Positions 19,057-28,170 are shown, counted from the stretch's first letter. The stretch: DNA of 64,000 nt from CALVGQ01 sp964370435 (GCA_964370435.1 CAYJJG010000005.1:1-64000), one strand, 5' to 3'. Numbers and translations are program-made. The notes: a model not told the origin generated them from the letters alone.

Positions 19057-19086
19057 GATGAGTTTTATACTCATCCTTTCTTCTTT
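19056..19086 (+). terminator. Terminator after glycerate kinase
   Basis: GGATGAGT / ACTCATCC stem at 19056-19076 with a 5-nt loop, followed by TTTCTTCTTTTT. It starts at the last base of the stop codon. Confidence 0.85.
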
Positions 19087-19623
19087 TTAATACCATTTTA
19101 TAATGTCCTCTAATGCTTTTCTTTTAGGCATATCAGGGTTAATATTACGATACCCTACACTTATAACCGATACAATAATTTCGTCTTCTGGCACCTTTAA
19201 AAACGCTCTAATCGCATTTTCATCACGAATACCCATAATTAAAGTATCTAAACCTAAATCCACTGCTTTTAATACTAAATTTTGATTTTGTAGCCCTAAA
19301 TCATAATATCCCCAACCATTACCCACTTCATTAACAGCATTAGCTTCTTTATCAAACCCAGAAACATCTTTTTTAAAGGTAGTTACTATAATTACTGGTG
19401 CATCTTTTACATTCTCTTTATTAAATGGTGGTAAACACGCTTCAATAAACTCTTTTAATGATGCTTCCTCACGAAGTACATAATATCTTCCTGTTTGACT
19501 GTTTTTCCATGTAGGCGCTAATTGTGCAGCCTCAATTAAAGCAACAATTTTCTTTTCTTCCACCTTTTGAGTAGTATATCTTCTAATACTACGGCGTTCC
19601 TTAATTACTTGATTAAATTCCAT
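19087..19623 (-). CDS. Nitroreductase-family flavoprotein
   Basis: The product is 178 residues, typical of small FMN-dependent NAD(P)H nitroreductases. FxxxxxxRRSIRRY at the N-terminus binds FMN phosphate, LAPTWKNSQTGRYYV is the second conserved block, and GWGYYDLGLQNQNLVLKA lies mid-protein. The C-terminal ISVGYRNINPDMPKRK completes the fold. Likely cytoplasmic and dimeric; the physiological substrate cannot be predicted. AAAAGGAGGAC supports the start. Convergent with glycerate kinase. Confidence 0.9.
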   Translation of the reverse strand: MEFNQVIKERRSIRRYTTQKVEEKKIVALIEAAQLAPTWKNSQTGRYYVLREEASLKEFIEACLPPFNKENVKDAPVIIVTTFKKDVSGFDKEANAVNEVGNGWGYYDLGLQNQNLVLKAVDLGLDTLIMGIRDENAIRAFLKVPEDEIIVSVISVGYRNINPDMPKRKALEDIIKWY

Positions 19624-19915
19624 AAATGTCCTCCTTTTATTTATTATAGCATAGTAAAGCAGTAAACAAGAGCACTACTGTTACTACTATTATTTATCTT
19701 TCTATCAGTATAATTATCTTGAGAATATCGTATTTTATAATTTTGTATTTGTATATAATATTACATATTTGCATAAAAAAACTATCTTTTTGTATAGGAT
19801 TATGATAGAATTTATTTCATATGATTGGGAGTTGATGAAAAAAAAGATACTTTCTTGGCAACAAAGTTTAAGCCATTCTTCATAAAAATGGAAACTTAAT
19901 AAGGGGAAGAAATAT

Positions 19916-22294
19916 ATGACAAATAAAAGAAAAATAGCAGCATTAGTATTAATCATCTTAACAAGTTTATCTATATTCATATTCGTAAGTTCTAGATTCA
20001 TCAATATTAATGATGAATCACTACCAGTAACTGAAGAAGTTGAGTCAGAAAACGAAGATAGTTTAAATGAAGACAATTTGAGCGAAGAAAACAAAGAAAC
20101 TTTGCAACAAGTCGATTCAACAGATGTTGATTCTAATGAATTAACAGTGAGTAAATCAAATACAAATAAAGCATCTGTCTCTGTAACAACACCAGAAGTA
20201 GAAGATAATAGTGAAATCGAAACAGAAAAACCTGGTAATGTAACTGTGGTTATGCCGGCACCTTCTGTAACTTTTAGTGATAAAAATAGTGTTATCAATA
20301 ATGAGTGGTTAAAAACAATACCAACAATTATTGAATTTGACACTAAAGATCATAGCAATACAGGAATTAAAGAAGTTTCATACTGTACAGTTAGTAGTTT
20401 TGATACAGCTGATACTAATTTAACTTGTACACCAACTATTATTGCTTTAAACACACCATTTGAAGTTAGTTTTGATGCGGAAGCTTATAACCATGCAATT
20501 TGTGTTAAAGTAACAGACAATAAAGGTAGGACAACAACTAGTTGTTCAAGTAAAACAATGAACTTTGGTATTGATGCCACAGCTCCAACCATAACTATTG
20601 ATAACCCTAATGAAACCATCATTCAAGGAAGTATGGTAGATTATGATGAAATGCATGGTGTATCTGCAGAGGATATAGAATTTTCAGGATTAAAAAGCTT
20701 AACCTATAGTGGAGAAGTCAATCCAAACGTTGTGGATAACTATACAATTACTTATACAGCTCTTGATTATGCAGGAAACACCAGCACCAAAATAAAGACA
20801 GTTATAGTAGAAAGTAATCAGATTACTTATACCCTTTCAGATAATGCATCAACTTCGAATGAATGGAATAAAACCAGTGTTAAAATTTGGTTAGAAGAAC
20901 TTGAGGATGATGCAATCGCAAAATATTGTACTTCTACTGATGCTGATTGTACACCAACTACAGCTTTAGCAAAAAAAGAAGAAATAGAGTTAGTTGAAAA
21001 TTCTGCAACAAATAAAATTTGTATTGAAATAAGTAAAGCAAATAAAATAACTAAAACAATATGTACTTCTTATAAAATAGATCAAGTACCTCCAGTAATA
21101 ACTGATAATAATCCTAATCCATCCAATATAGCTGTATTAGCAACTGATGAAATTAATTTATTAGAGGATATAAGTGCAACTGATGCCTTATCAAATATCA
21201 AAACATTTATCCCATCAGGAGAAAGTGTAGAATTAATAAATGGAAATTATTATCTTGTACCAACAAAAATTGGAAATTACACCGTTTTATATACAGCAAC
21301 AGATAATGCTGAAAATACTGTAACGCATCAAAGAATCTATAGTGTAGATTCACTCGTTCCTACATTTACTTTATCTGCAAATCCTGATTTTAACTGGAAC
21401 GGTTGGGCAAATAGTGATATTGCCGTTACAATTAATACTTCAGAAACAGATTATACTAAAAAAACATGTTTAACAACAGGAGCAAGTTGTACACCAACTA
21501 CAGATAATGGATTAAAAATAACCAATGAATCTACATCAAGTAGAATGTGTGTAGTTGTAATTAACAAATATGGAAAAGAATCTTCTTTGGTTTGTACTGA
21601 TGCCTATAAATTAGATAAAACGCCTCCAACTGCAAGTGGTGTTAGTTATTGGGGAACAATGAGTAGTAAAACTGTTGTAACTTTAGCAGCGTGTCCAGCA
21701 GAATATCAAGAATCAGTTGGATTAGAATTAACTAATGGTGAATGTAGAAGTATCGAGCCTGTTGGAGTTGCTCCTGATTCTAATCCGATATACAATTATA
21801 CAGAAAAAATACCAGCATCAACAGACACAGTACCGACAGGATGGTATGTATCTGATGTTTCAGTTGGCGGTAAAAATGTAGCTGACTCTTTATCAGGCTA
21901 TAGTGGAGTTACAACTAACCAACCTAAAAATATGGTTACTAAAGATGGTGCAAACATTGAAATTAAATTATATATGACTGACAAGGCAGGTAACTCGTCT
22001 TATTTAACAGAATATATTAAAAGAGACACAGTAGCACCAGTGATTACTGAAGGTGTTAATAAAGAAGGCAGTGTATTTAGTGCCGATGAAGAAGTTTTAA
22101 TATCCACTTTTTATGGTGAATTATCAGATGCAACATCTGGAATAAAAGAGTTAAATATCACGGGTGATGTAGTATTAAAAGATGATATTTATTACTTAGA
22201 TACTACCACTACTGGAAGTAAAAGCATTACATTAGAATTAGTAGATAATGCTGAACACAAAAAAACTTTAACCATTAATGTAACAGTAGAATAA
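19916..22294 (+). CDS. Large surface protein with repeated four-cysteine Ig-like modules
   Basis: The product is 792 residues. A basic N-terminus and hydrophobic segment (~8-27) act as signal or membrane anchor, followed by an acidic linker (~35-105). The rest is beta-rich, with alternating Ig-like/DUF5011-like domains (TITYTALDYAGN, YTVLYTATDNAEN) and three copies of a cysteine module. The cysteines fall at 157/171/196/210, 338/345/369/383 and 518/525/545/560, and the second of each set sits in CTPT. No LPXTG or other C-terminal wall anchor is seen. AAGGGG precedes the ATG. Probably an extracellular adhesin or stalk protein; function unknown. Confidence 0.75.
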   Translation: MTNKRKIAALVLIILTSLSIFIFVSSRFININDESLPVTEEVESENEDSLNEDNLSEENKETLQQVDSTDVDSNELTVSKSNTNKASVSVTTPEVEDNSEIETEKPGNVTVVMPAPSVTFSDKNSVINNEWLKTIPTIIEFDTKDHSNTGIKEVSYCTVSSFDTADTNLTCTPTIIALNTPFEVSFDAEAYNHAICVKVTDNKGRTTTSCSSKTMNFGIDATAPTITIDNPNETIIQGSMVDYDEMHGVSAEDIEFSGLKSLTYSGEVNPNVVDNYTITYTALDYAGNTSTKIKTVIVESNQITYTLSDNASTSNEWNKTSVKIWLEELEDDAIAKYCTSTDADCTPTTALAKKEEIELVENSATNKICIEISKANKITKTICTSYKIDQVPPVITDNNPNPSNIAVLATDEINLLEDISATDALSNIKTFIPSGESVELINGNYYLVPTKIGNYTVLYTATDNAENTVTHQRIYSVDSLVPTFTLSANPDFNWNGWANSDIAVTINTSETDYTKKTCLTTGASCTPTTDNGLKITNESTSSRMCVVVINKYGKESSLVCTDAYKLDKTPPTASGVSYWGTMSSKTVVTLAACPAEYQESVGLELTNGECRSIEPVGVAPDSNPIYNYTEKIPASTDTVPTGWYVSDVSVGGKNVADSLSGYSGVTTNQPKNMVTKDGANIEIKLYMTDKAGNSSYLTEYIKRDTVAPVITEGVNKEGSVFSADEEVLISTFYGELSDATSGIKELNITGDVVLKDDIYYLDTTTTGSKSITLELVDNAEHKKTLTINVTVE

Positions 22295-22308
22295 AATTAA
22301 ATATAGAT

Positions 22309-22347
22309 AAAAATCCTCTAATGGTAGATACCAAAGGAGGATTTTTG
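22309..22347 (+). terminator. Terminator after the surface protein gene
   Basis: AAAAATCCTC at 22309-22318 pairs with GAGGATTTTT at 22337-22346, with an inner TGGTAGATACCA hairpin. Confidence 0.85.
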
Positions 22348-22428
22348 TTATATGGATAGAATATATTATTAAAGAATTGCACTAACATTTCAAGCACACT
22401 GAGCTACTTTAGTAAATTCATTTACACT

Positions 22429-23169
22429 TTACTCGATATTACTCGCAACTTTTAAAAATTTACTTTCTATTTGAATAAACCAATCATCTACAAAAGCTCT
22501 TTTCTGTAAATCTAGTTGTGGTAATTTGGAGTGTTTATGATTATTAAAAATAATCGAAAACAGGATCAATGCTAATTGTTTATAGATGCGTATACATTCC
22601 TTTGAATAAAGCTCTTTATATGTTCCCTCTATTAACTGCTTATATAGTGTTTCATTACTACACTTATTTTCATAAACATCTAAACTAACTAAAAATAATT
22701 GATAAGCTAAGGTATTACTTAAATAAGACTCCTTTGATTTTATATCCTTTATTATTTTATAAGCTAGACTTGATTCGTCATTATTCAATAACTCTATAGG
22801 AATTATAAAAAAATAGTAAATTAAACTATCTTCATTGGTTTCAAAAAGAGAAGCGTCTAACTTGTTTTTTTTCATAAACAAAGTGTCAATTTGAATTTCG
22901 TTAATCAATAATTTTACTTCACTGTATTTTTTATGCTTTGTAAAAACAAACAATTTTAATATCAGCAAGCTATTCTTATCTACTTTATTTTTAGTTTTAC
23001 TAAGGAGTTGATCCGCTTTTTCAATAAACAACGCTACTTCATTAATATAGTCAAAACACTGTATAAATTCATTATCCCAATATTTTTTTCTTATTAGATT
23101 GATTATTGAAATAATAAAATAGACTAAATAACTTACAATTAAACTAAACAGGGTTATCATGATCATCAT
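22429..23169 (-). CDS. Unrecognised membrane-anchored protein
   Basis: The product is 246 residues. One N-terminal membrane segment (~4-26) is followed by a ~215-residue helical, lysine- and leucine-rich domain that may be TPR-like, though I cannot align it to a known family. The ATG overlaps the stop of the upstream gene as ATGA, and AGGAGGTATC sits in that gene's end, so the two are co-translated. No signal-peptide cleavage site is obvious, so the domain is probably cytoplasmic. Function unknown. Confidence 0.7.
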   Translation of the reverse strand: MMIMITLFSLIVSYLVYFIISIINLIRKKYWDNEFIQCFDYINEVALFIEKADQLLSKTKNKVDKNSLLILKLFVFTKHKKYSEVKLLINEIQIDTLFMKKNKLDASLFETNEDSLIYYFFIIPIELLNNDESSLAYKIIKDIKSKESYLSNTLAYQLFLVSLDVYENKCSNETLYKQLIEGTYKELYSKECIRIYKQLALILFSIIFNNHKHSKLPQLDLQKRAFVDDWFIQIESKFLKVASNIE

Positions 23170-23573
23170 TTTGATACCTCCTGTAACTTTTTAACTCTTT
23201 TCCTTAATGCTATTTTATCAATATAACTAATTTTAAAACTACGATTTCTTAAGATAATACTACTTATTAACATTATAAATATCAGGCATGCCGCTAAAAG
23301 CAGGATGATAGGATTATACCAATAATAACCCATAGACATAGCGATAAACAATATCCACAAAGTAAAATAACTAATACCAAATAGACATTGAGTTACAAAT
23401 TTTAATTTTTTAAATTTTTCATGATACAAAAACAGTAAAATAGACCAATATATAATTGTAACCAAGTTAATTCCATTTATTTTATAGACTCCATAAAAAA
23501 ATGTATTATCAATTACGATGTAAGTAACCGCTATTAATAGTATTCTTTCTAATACATTTCTACTCGTATTCAT
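23166..23573 (-). CDS. Unrecognised four-helix membrane protein
   Basis: The product is 135 residues with four predicted membrane helices (~10-30, 35-50, 60-80, 88-110) and a basic C-terminal tail ending KRVKKLQEVSK. AAAGGAGGA precedes the ATG by five bases. It overlaps the next gene by four bases, suggesting the two proteins act together. I do not recognise the family. Confidence 0.7.
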   Translation of the reverse strand: MNTSRNVLERILLIAVTYIVIDNTFFYGVYKINGINLVTIIYWSILLFLYHEKFKKLKFVTQCLFGISYFTLWILFIAMSMGYYWYNPIILLLAACLIFIMLISSIILRNRSFKISYIDKIALRKRVKKLQEVSK

Positions 23574-23700
23574 AAGGATCCTCCTTTATAAAAAAGTTAT
23601 TTACCTACACATATAATGAAGTATTTTTATCTACAAGTTTAGTTTTATATAAAACTATATAAACCTAAACCATAACTATATCAATTTATAGAAATTATAA

Positions 23701-23948
23701 TTAATAAACAATGTAAAGTACCGTTACAATACCAATTCTTTGTGGTTCTCCATAAATATAGGACATTACATTTAAATTCTCTAAACTCTCGATTACTCCA
23801 ACTAGTTCTATAACTATTTCTTCTCTAACTGTTTCCTCTACATTAACATGTTTAAATGGTGATTCTACATTTTCTAATGCAAAAGTTGAAGATGTAAATG
23901 ATAAAAAACTATTGATACTGCTATAACCCTTAATAAAAAACTTTTCAT
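23701..23948 (-). pseudogene. Frameshifted small secreted protein
   Basis: From the ATG at 23946-23948 the minus strand encodes a start of a signal peptide (MKSFLLRVIAVSIVF) that then meets a stop. One base more in the A6 run at 23903-23908 (T6 on the coding strand) would restore a continuous ~82-residue frame with LSFTSSTFA and then LENVESPF, a believable signal-peptidase site, ending at the TAA at 23701. This is either a recent single-base loss, a phase-variable tract or a sequencing error. The mature part is not recognised. Confidence 0.55.
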
Positions 23949-23979
23949 ATTAATTTGCTCTCGTATTTTCTAAATTTAA

Positions 23980-24012
23980 TTATTTTTTTGACATATAGAA
24001 AGGTTCAATCAT
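23980..24012 (-). CDS. Ten-codon ORF with a strong ribosome site (possible leader peptide)
   Basis: AGAGGAGGTATTC places an ideal ribosome site six bases before ATG 24010-24012, followed by MIEPFYMSKK and TAA. It lies 31 bp ahead of the frameshifted secreted ORF and just after a CTAGCTTTAGCTAG hairpin. It could be a leader peptide or the intact start of a decayed gene. Confidence 0.35.
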   Translation of the reverse strand: MIEPFYMSKK

Positions 24013-24134
24013 ATGAATACCTCCTCTAGCTAAAGCTAGTTAATCTTATATTTTTCTAATTAGAAGTAATCTTAAAAATATTGATATTATCTTTGAAAAT
24101 CAAAGAAAATTCTTTTAAATTATTATAAGGACTA

Positions 24135-24345
24135 TTAATCATTATTACCATCTTCACATAAACAGTTAAACAACTTTACATATTTTTTTATGAAGTTATC
24201 CTTGCATGTAATATTATTATATACTAATTGAAATCGATAATCTATATTTAGTTCTTTTTGGATTTATTAAAAATAGACTCTTTATTTAACTACTGCTTAA
24301 AAAATTCATTTAATATTCAAATTAACCTTATATTTGCTTATATCA
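24135..24345 (-). pseudogene. Decayed fragment of an unknown protein
   Basis: A 42-codon open frame ending at 24135 (..DYRFQLVYNNI..KKYVKLFNCLCEDGNND, read in pieces) has natural-looking composition but no start. Upstream it can be extended only by an indel in an A5 run, an in-frame stop and a second frame (..NKESIFNKSKK..). This is the pattern of a degraded gene. The family is not recognised. The rest of the 23574-24421 interval holds nothing I can support. Confidence 0.4.
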
Positions 24346-24371
24346 AAAATTATATATAAACAAGCTAGTAA

Positions 24372-24405
24372 ATAAAAAAGAAGGATAATAAACAAAGTTA
24401 TCCTC
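24372..24405 (-). terminator. Terminator after clpB
   Basis: AGGATAA / TTATCCT stem (24382-24388, 24398-24404) just past the clpB stop; the minus strand continues into CTTCTTTTTTATTT. Confidence 0.8.
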
Positions 24406-24421
24406 CTTATTTTAGTATGCT

Positions 24422-26977
24422 CTACTTTATAGTAACATGATAATCATCATTGACTACATCTATTACTAGTGTAACAAATTGTAAATGTTCTTGCTCTAGT
24501 AGTACTCGTGCTATTTTTGTTTCAATAGCACGTTTGATATGTCTTTTCATCGGACGAGCACCATAAAGTTCATCTACTCCCAAAGTTAAGATACGCTCTT
24601 TAGCAGCTTTAGTTACTTCTAACTTCAAGTCTTTTTGTTCTAACCTTAAGCGTAGTTGGTTAATAAATTTGTCAGCAATTTTTTCTAATACACTATTATT
24701 TAAGGCATTAAACACTATAATTTCATCAACACGGTTAATAAACTCAGGTTTAAAATAGTGTTGTACCTCTTTAATATAGCCCTCTTCTCTTTCTTGATTA
24801 TCTTCAACAAAGGCAAATTGACTTCCTAGATTACTAGTCATAATAATTAAAGTATTCTTAAAATCTACAGTAACGCCTTTGGCATCAGTGATTCTTCCAT
24901 CATCTAAGATTTGCAGTAAAACATTAAAGACATCAGGATGCGCTTTTTCAATTTCATCTAGTAAAACGATGGAATATGGTTTTCTTCGTACTTGTTCAGT
25001 AAGTTGTCCACCTTCATCATAGCCTACATAGCCAGGAGGCGCGCCAATTAAGCGTGATACACTGTGTTTTTCCATGTATTCAGACATATCAATACGTACA
25101 ATCGTACTTTCATCATCAAATAACTGCTGTGCTAAAGCTTTAGCAACCTCCGTTTTTCCAACTCCTGTAGGACCTAGAAACATAAATGATCCAAGAGGAC
25201 GATGCTCATCTTGTATTTGTGCTTTAGAGCGCAGTATCGCTTCGCTTACAAGCGCTAAGGCATTGTCTTGCCCTATTACCCGTTTTCTTAAAGTATCTTC
25301 AAGCTGAAGCAATTTTTGTCTTTGCGAACCCATTAATTTACTAACTTCGATATGAGTCCACTGAGAAACTATTTTTGCTATTAAAGCTTCATCTACAATT
25401 TCACGTATAATAGCGTGTTCTCGATCATTCTTTTTAAATGCTTCAATATTTTTTTCTAAAGTAGGTATCGTTTCATATTGAAGTTTAGCAGCTTCTTCAT
25501 AAAGAGCCTCATTTTGTGCTTTATCTAAACTTAAGCGTGCCTTATCTAATTCTTCCATCATTCCTTTAGAAGCATCCAACTGTTGTTTTTCTTTTTGCCA
25601 TTTACTATATAAGATTTCTTTTTCTTCCTTTAGATTGGCAAGTTCTTTCTTAAGCTCTGCAAGACGCTCTTTCGACTTAGCATTTTTCTCTTTGTTCAAT
25701 GATATTTCTTCTATTTCTAACTGCATAATTTTACGTATATACTCATCTAATTGCTCAGGCATAGAATCCATTTCAACACGTATTGTAGCACATGCTTCAT
25801 CAATTAAATCAATAGCTTTATCAGGTAAAAAGCGATCACTAATATAACGTGAAGATAGGGTTGCAGAAGCAATAATAGCTTCATCTAAAATTTGAACACC
25901 ATGATGCGATTCAAAGCGTTCTTTTAAACCACGCAGTATAGATATGGTATCTTCTATCGTAGGCTCATCTACTTGAATCTTTTGAAAACGACGCTCTAGT
26001 GCTGCATCTTTTTCAATATATTTACGGTATTCATTGAATGTTGTTGCACCAATGCATTTTAATTCGCCACGAGCCAACATCGGCTTTAATAAATTAGCGG
26101 CATCCATCGAACCTTCTGTTTTTCCAGCACCAACTAAATTATGAATTTCATCAATAAAGAGGATGATTTCACCATCAGCTTCTTTTACTTCATTCAACAC
26201 TGCTTTTAAGCGCTCTTCAAATTCACCACGATACTTCGCACCAGCAATTAAAGCCCCCATATCTAGCTCTATTAAGCGTTTATCCTTTAGACCAAAAGGA
26301 ACATCTTGTTTCATAATACGCCACGCTAAACCCTCTACAATAGCGGTTTTTCCAACACCTGGCTCACCAATTAAAACTGGATTGTTTTTTGTTTTACGTG
26401 ATAATATTTGAATCACTCTTCTAATTTCATCATCACGTCCAATGACAGGATCAATCTTACCATCACTTACATCAATCACTAAATCTCTTCCATATTTTTT
26501 TAGTGCATCAATTTGGTTTTCTGCTTGTGGATTATCCATCTTTTTATCACCTCTTTTTTGTTTAATATTTTTTTTAATGCGCTTTATATCGATGTTGGTG
26601 CTTTCAATTAACTTCGTTATAAATAGACTATCACTACTTATTATACCTACAAACATACTTGCGGTACTTAAAAACTCTTCCTTGAGTTCTTTACTATAGT
26701 TTAAGGCTAAGTTATAGGCATTATTTAGCTCTTTAGATAACATCGGCTGCGTAGTTTGATTACTTGTAGACAAACTCTCTAAGCTAGTTTGTACACACTT
26801 TACTAGTTCATTTGATGATACTTGCTCATCCGATAAGATACTTAAGATGGCATCATCCTCTAACATAACACTTATAACATGCACATCCAATAACTCACCA
26901 TGCCTTTGTTGTTTTGCTAAATCAATAGCCTCCATAAGTACTGTCTGTAATCTTTCTGTCATTTTTTCAATATTCAT
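24422..26977 (-). CDS. clpB: ClpB disaggregase (Hsp100)
   Basis: The product is 851 residues, full length. ClpB extracts proteins from aggregates together with DnaK/DnaJ/GrpE. N-terminal Clp_N domain (1-145); AAA1 with Walker A GEPGVGKT (204-211); a middle coiled-coil domain (~395-520) as expected for ClpB rather than ClpC; AAA2 with Walker A GPTGVGKT, MSEYMEKHSVSRLIGAPPGYVG (in pieces), and a C-terminal D2-small domain. No ClpP-binding loop was noted. AAAAGGAGGTAAC precedes the start. A CIRCE operator lies directly upstream, tying it to HrcA. It follows dnaJ with a hairpin between. Confidence 0.96.
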   Translation of the reverse strand: MNIEKMTERLQTVLMEAIDLAKQQRHGELLDVHVISVMLEDDAILSILSDEQVSSNELVKCVQTSLESLSTSNQTTQPMLSKELNNAYNLALNYSKELKEEFLSTASMFVGIISSDSLFITKLIESTNIDIKRIKKNIKQKRGDKKMDNPQAENQIDALKKYGRDLVIDVSDGKIDPVIGRDDEIRRVIQILSRKTKNNPVLIGEPGVGKTAIVEGLAWRIMKQDVPFGLKDKRLIELDMGALIAGAKYRGEFEERLKAVLNEVKEADGEIILFIDEIHNLVGAGKTEGSMDAANLLKPMLARGELKCIGATTFNEYRKYIEKDAALERRFQKIQVDEPTIEDTISILRGLKERFESHHGVQILDEAIIASATLSSRYISDRFLPDKAIDLIDEACATIRVEMDSMPEQLDEYIRKIMQLEIEEISLNKEKNAKSKERLAELKKELANLKEEKEILYSKWQKEKQQLDASKGMMEELDKARLSLDKAQNEALYEEAAKLQYETIPTLEKNIEAFKKNDREHAIIREIVDEALIAKIVSQWTHIEVSKLMGSQRQKLLQLEDTLRKRVIGQDNALALVSEAILRSKAQIQDEHRPLGSFMFLGPTGVGKTEVAKALAQQLFDDESTIVRIDMSEYMEKHSVSRLIGAPPGYVGYDEGGQLTEQVRRKPYSIVLLDEIEKAHPDVFNVLLQILDDGRITDAKGVTVDFKNTLIIMTSNLGSQFAFVEDNQEREEGYIKEVQHYFKPEFINRVDEIIVFNALNNSVLEKIADKFINQLRLRLEQKDLKLEVTKAAKERILTLGVDELYGARPMKRHIKRAIETKIARVLLEQEHLQFVTLVIDVVNDDYHVTIK
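26537..26559 (-). promoter_or_regulatory. Internal translation start in clpB (short ClpB form)
   Basis: At codon 147 an ATG (26537-26539) is preceded by AAAGAGGTGATAAAAAG, a strong ribosome site at good spacing. It lies exactly at the junction of the N domain and AAA1, where E. coli clpB uses an internal GTG (codon 149) to make ClpB-80. Confidence 0.65.
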
Positions 26978-26989
26978 AGTTACCTCCTT

Positions 26990-27016
26990 TTGGCACTCTA
27001 AAGATATGAGTGCTAA
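26990..27016 (-). promoter_or_regulatory. CIRCE operator at clpB
   Basis: TTGGCACTC - 9 bp - GAGTGCTAA, one mismatch from the CIRCE consensus TTAGCACTC-N9-GAGTGCTAA. It lies 12 bp before the clpB start and overlaps the ribosome-site side of the leader. HrcA, encoded in this window, is the expected repressor. Confidence 0.85.
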
Positions 27017-27024
27017 GACTATTT

Positions 27025-27050
27025 TTTAAGAAAAGGTGTAATTACACCTT
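27025..27050 (-). terminator. Hairpin between dnaJ and clpB
   Basis: AAGGTGT-AATT-ACACCTT palindrome (27033-27050) beginning at the dnaJ stop, followed on the minus strand by TTCTTAAAAAA. It is a weak terminator, so partial readthrough into clpB is likely. Confidence 0.6.
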
Positions 27051-28170
27051 ACTTAAAAGCCTTTTTAAATTTATCAAATACACTTTCTTTATCATTCTTT
27101 TTTGAAAGTTCACGTAGTTTTTCATACATTGCCTTCTCTTCTTTAGATATTTTCTTAGGTATCTCAACATTAACCTTTACATATTGATCTCCTTGATCAC
27201 TGTTGTTAAGGCTCTTAACACCTTTGTTTTTTATTCTAAATTGAGTACCACTTTGTGTACCCGCTGGTATTGTTAATTCAACATCACCATATACTGTAGG
27301 CACATCAACAATACATCCTAAAGCAGCATCTACTGATGAAATAGGAATATTAATATGAATGTTGCGCCCTTCTCTTACAAAATAGTCATGTTTATTTACA
27401 AGAATTTCAATATATAAATCACCATTAGGACCACCATTAGCACCTCGTTCACCCTTTTGAGAGACACGAAGTTGTTGTCCACTAGAAATTCCTGCAGGTA
27501 TTTTTACATCAACAGCTACACGTTTGTGCTCATAGCCTTTTCCGTGACATTTAGAACATTTGCGTGTAATCGTTTTACCACTTCCACCACAATCTGGACA
27601 AACGGATTGACTTTGCATTACACCTAACATTGTTCTTTGTTGCGTAACAATCGTCCCTGACCCATTACAACGTCCGCACACTTTAATGTCTTCTTTACTA
27701 TGTGCACCACTACCTAAACATTGACTACATGGTTCATCTACATCAATTTTAATTGTTTCACTTTTTCCAAAAATCGAATCCATGAACTGTATTCGCATCT
27801 GCATATAGCGATCTTGACCTTTACGAGGACCACTTGGATTACGACGTTGTCCACCAAAGCCACCAAAGCCGCCACCGCCTCCAAAAAAGGAGCTAAAGAT
27901 ATCATTCATATCTTCAAAACCAGCACCACCAAAGCCTTGTGCTCCATCCATACCAGCATGCCCAAATTGATCATAACTAGCTTTCTTTTGTGGATCACTT
28001 AATACTTCATATGCTTCATTAATTTCTTTAAATTTAGCTTCAGCGTCCGCTGCTTTATTCATATCGGGATGATATTTTTTAGCTAGCTGACGATAAGCTT
28101 TTTTAATATCCTGTTCACTTGCACCTTTAGAAAGGCCTAGCACCTCATAATAATCTCTTTTATTGCTCAT
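27049..28170 (-). CDS. dnaJ: Chaperone DnaJ (Hsp40)
   Basis: The product is 373 residues. The J domain has HPD (KKYHPDMNKA), followed by a Gly/Phe-rich linker (~75-115), four zinc-binding CxxCxGxG motifs (CSQCLGSG, CGRCNGSG, CPDCGGSG, CSKCHGKG) and the C-terminal substrate-binding domains. It stimulates DnaK ATP hydrolysis. The start overlaps the deacetylase gene by 11 bp; its AGAGAGG ribosome site lies in that gene. Normally dnaJ directly follows dnaK; here another gene is between them. Confidence 0.97.
   Translation of the reverse strand: MSNKRDYYEVLGLSKGASEQDIKKAYRQLAKKYHPDMNKAADAEAKFKEINEAYEVLSDPQKKASYDQFGHAGMDGAQGFGGAGFEDMNDIFSSFFGGGGGFGGFGGQRRNPSGPRKGQDRYMQMRIQFMDSIFGKSETIKIDVDEPCSQCLGSGAHSKEDIKVCGRCNGSGTIVTQQRTMLGVMQSQSVCPDCGGSGKTITRKCSKCHGKGYEHKRVAVDVKIPAGISSGQQLRVSQKGERGANGGPNGDLYIEILVNKHDYFVREGRNIHINIPISSVDAALGCIVDVPTVYGDVELTIPAGTQSGTQFRIKNKGVKSLNNSDQGDQYVKVNVEIPKKISKEEKAMYEKLRELSKKNDKESVFDKFKKAFK

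Noticed and set aside
19836..19886. 16-codon ORF (MKKKILSW...) upstream of the surface protein
   Set aside because: GGGAG is only three bases from the ATG and there is no sign of an attenuator; too weak to call a leader peptide.
19735..20343. Ser-rich 202-codon ORF antisense to the surface protein start
   Set aside because: Opposite a clearly coding gene; low-complexity Ser/Leu composition and no ribosome site.
23574..24421. A stable ncRNA in the long gene-poor interval
   Set aside because: Only short AT-rich stems and decayed coding fragments are visible; no G/C-supported fold apart from the clpB terminator.
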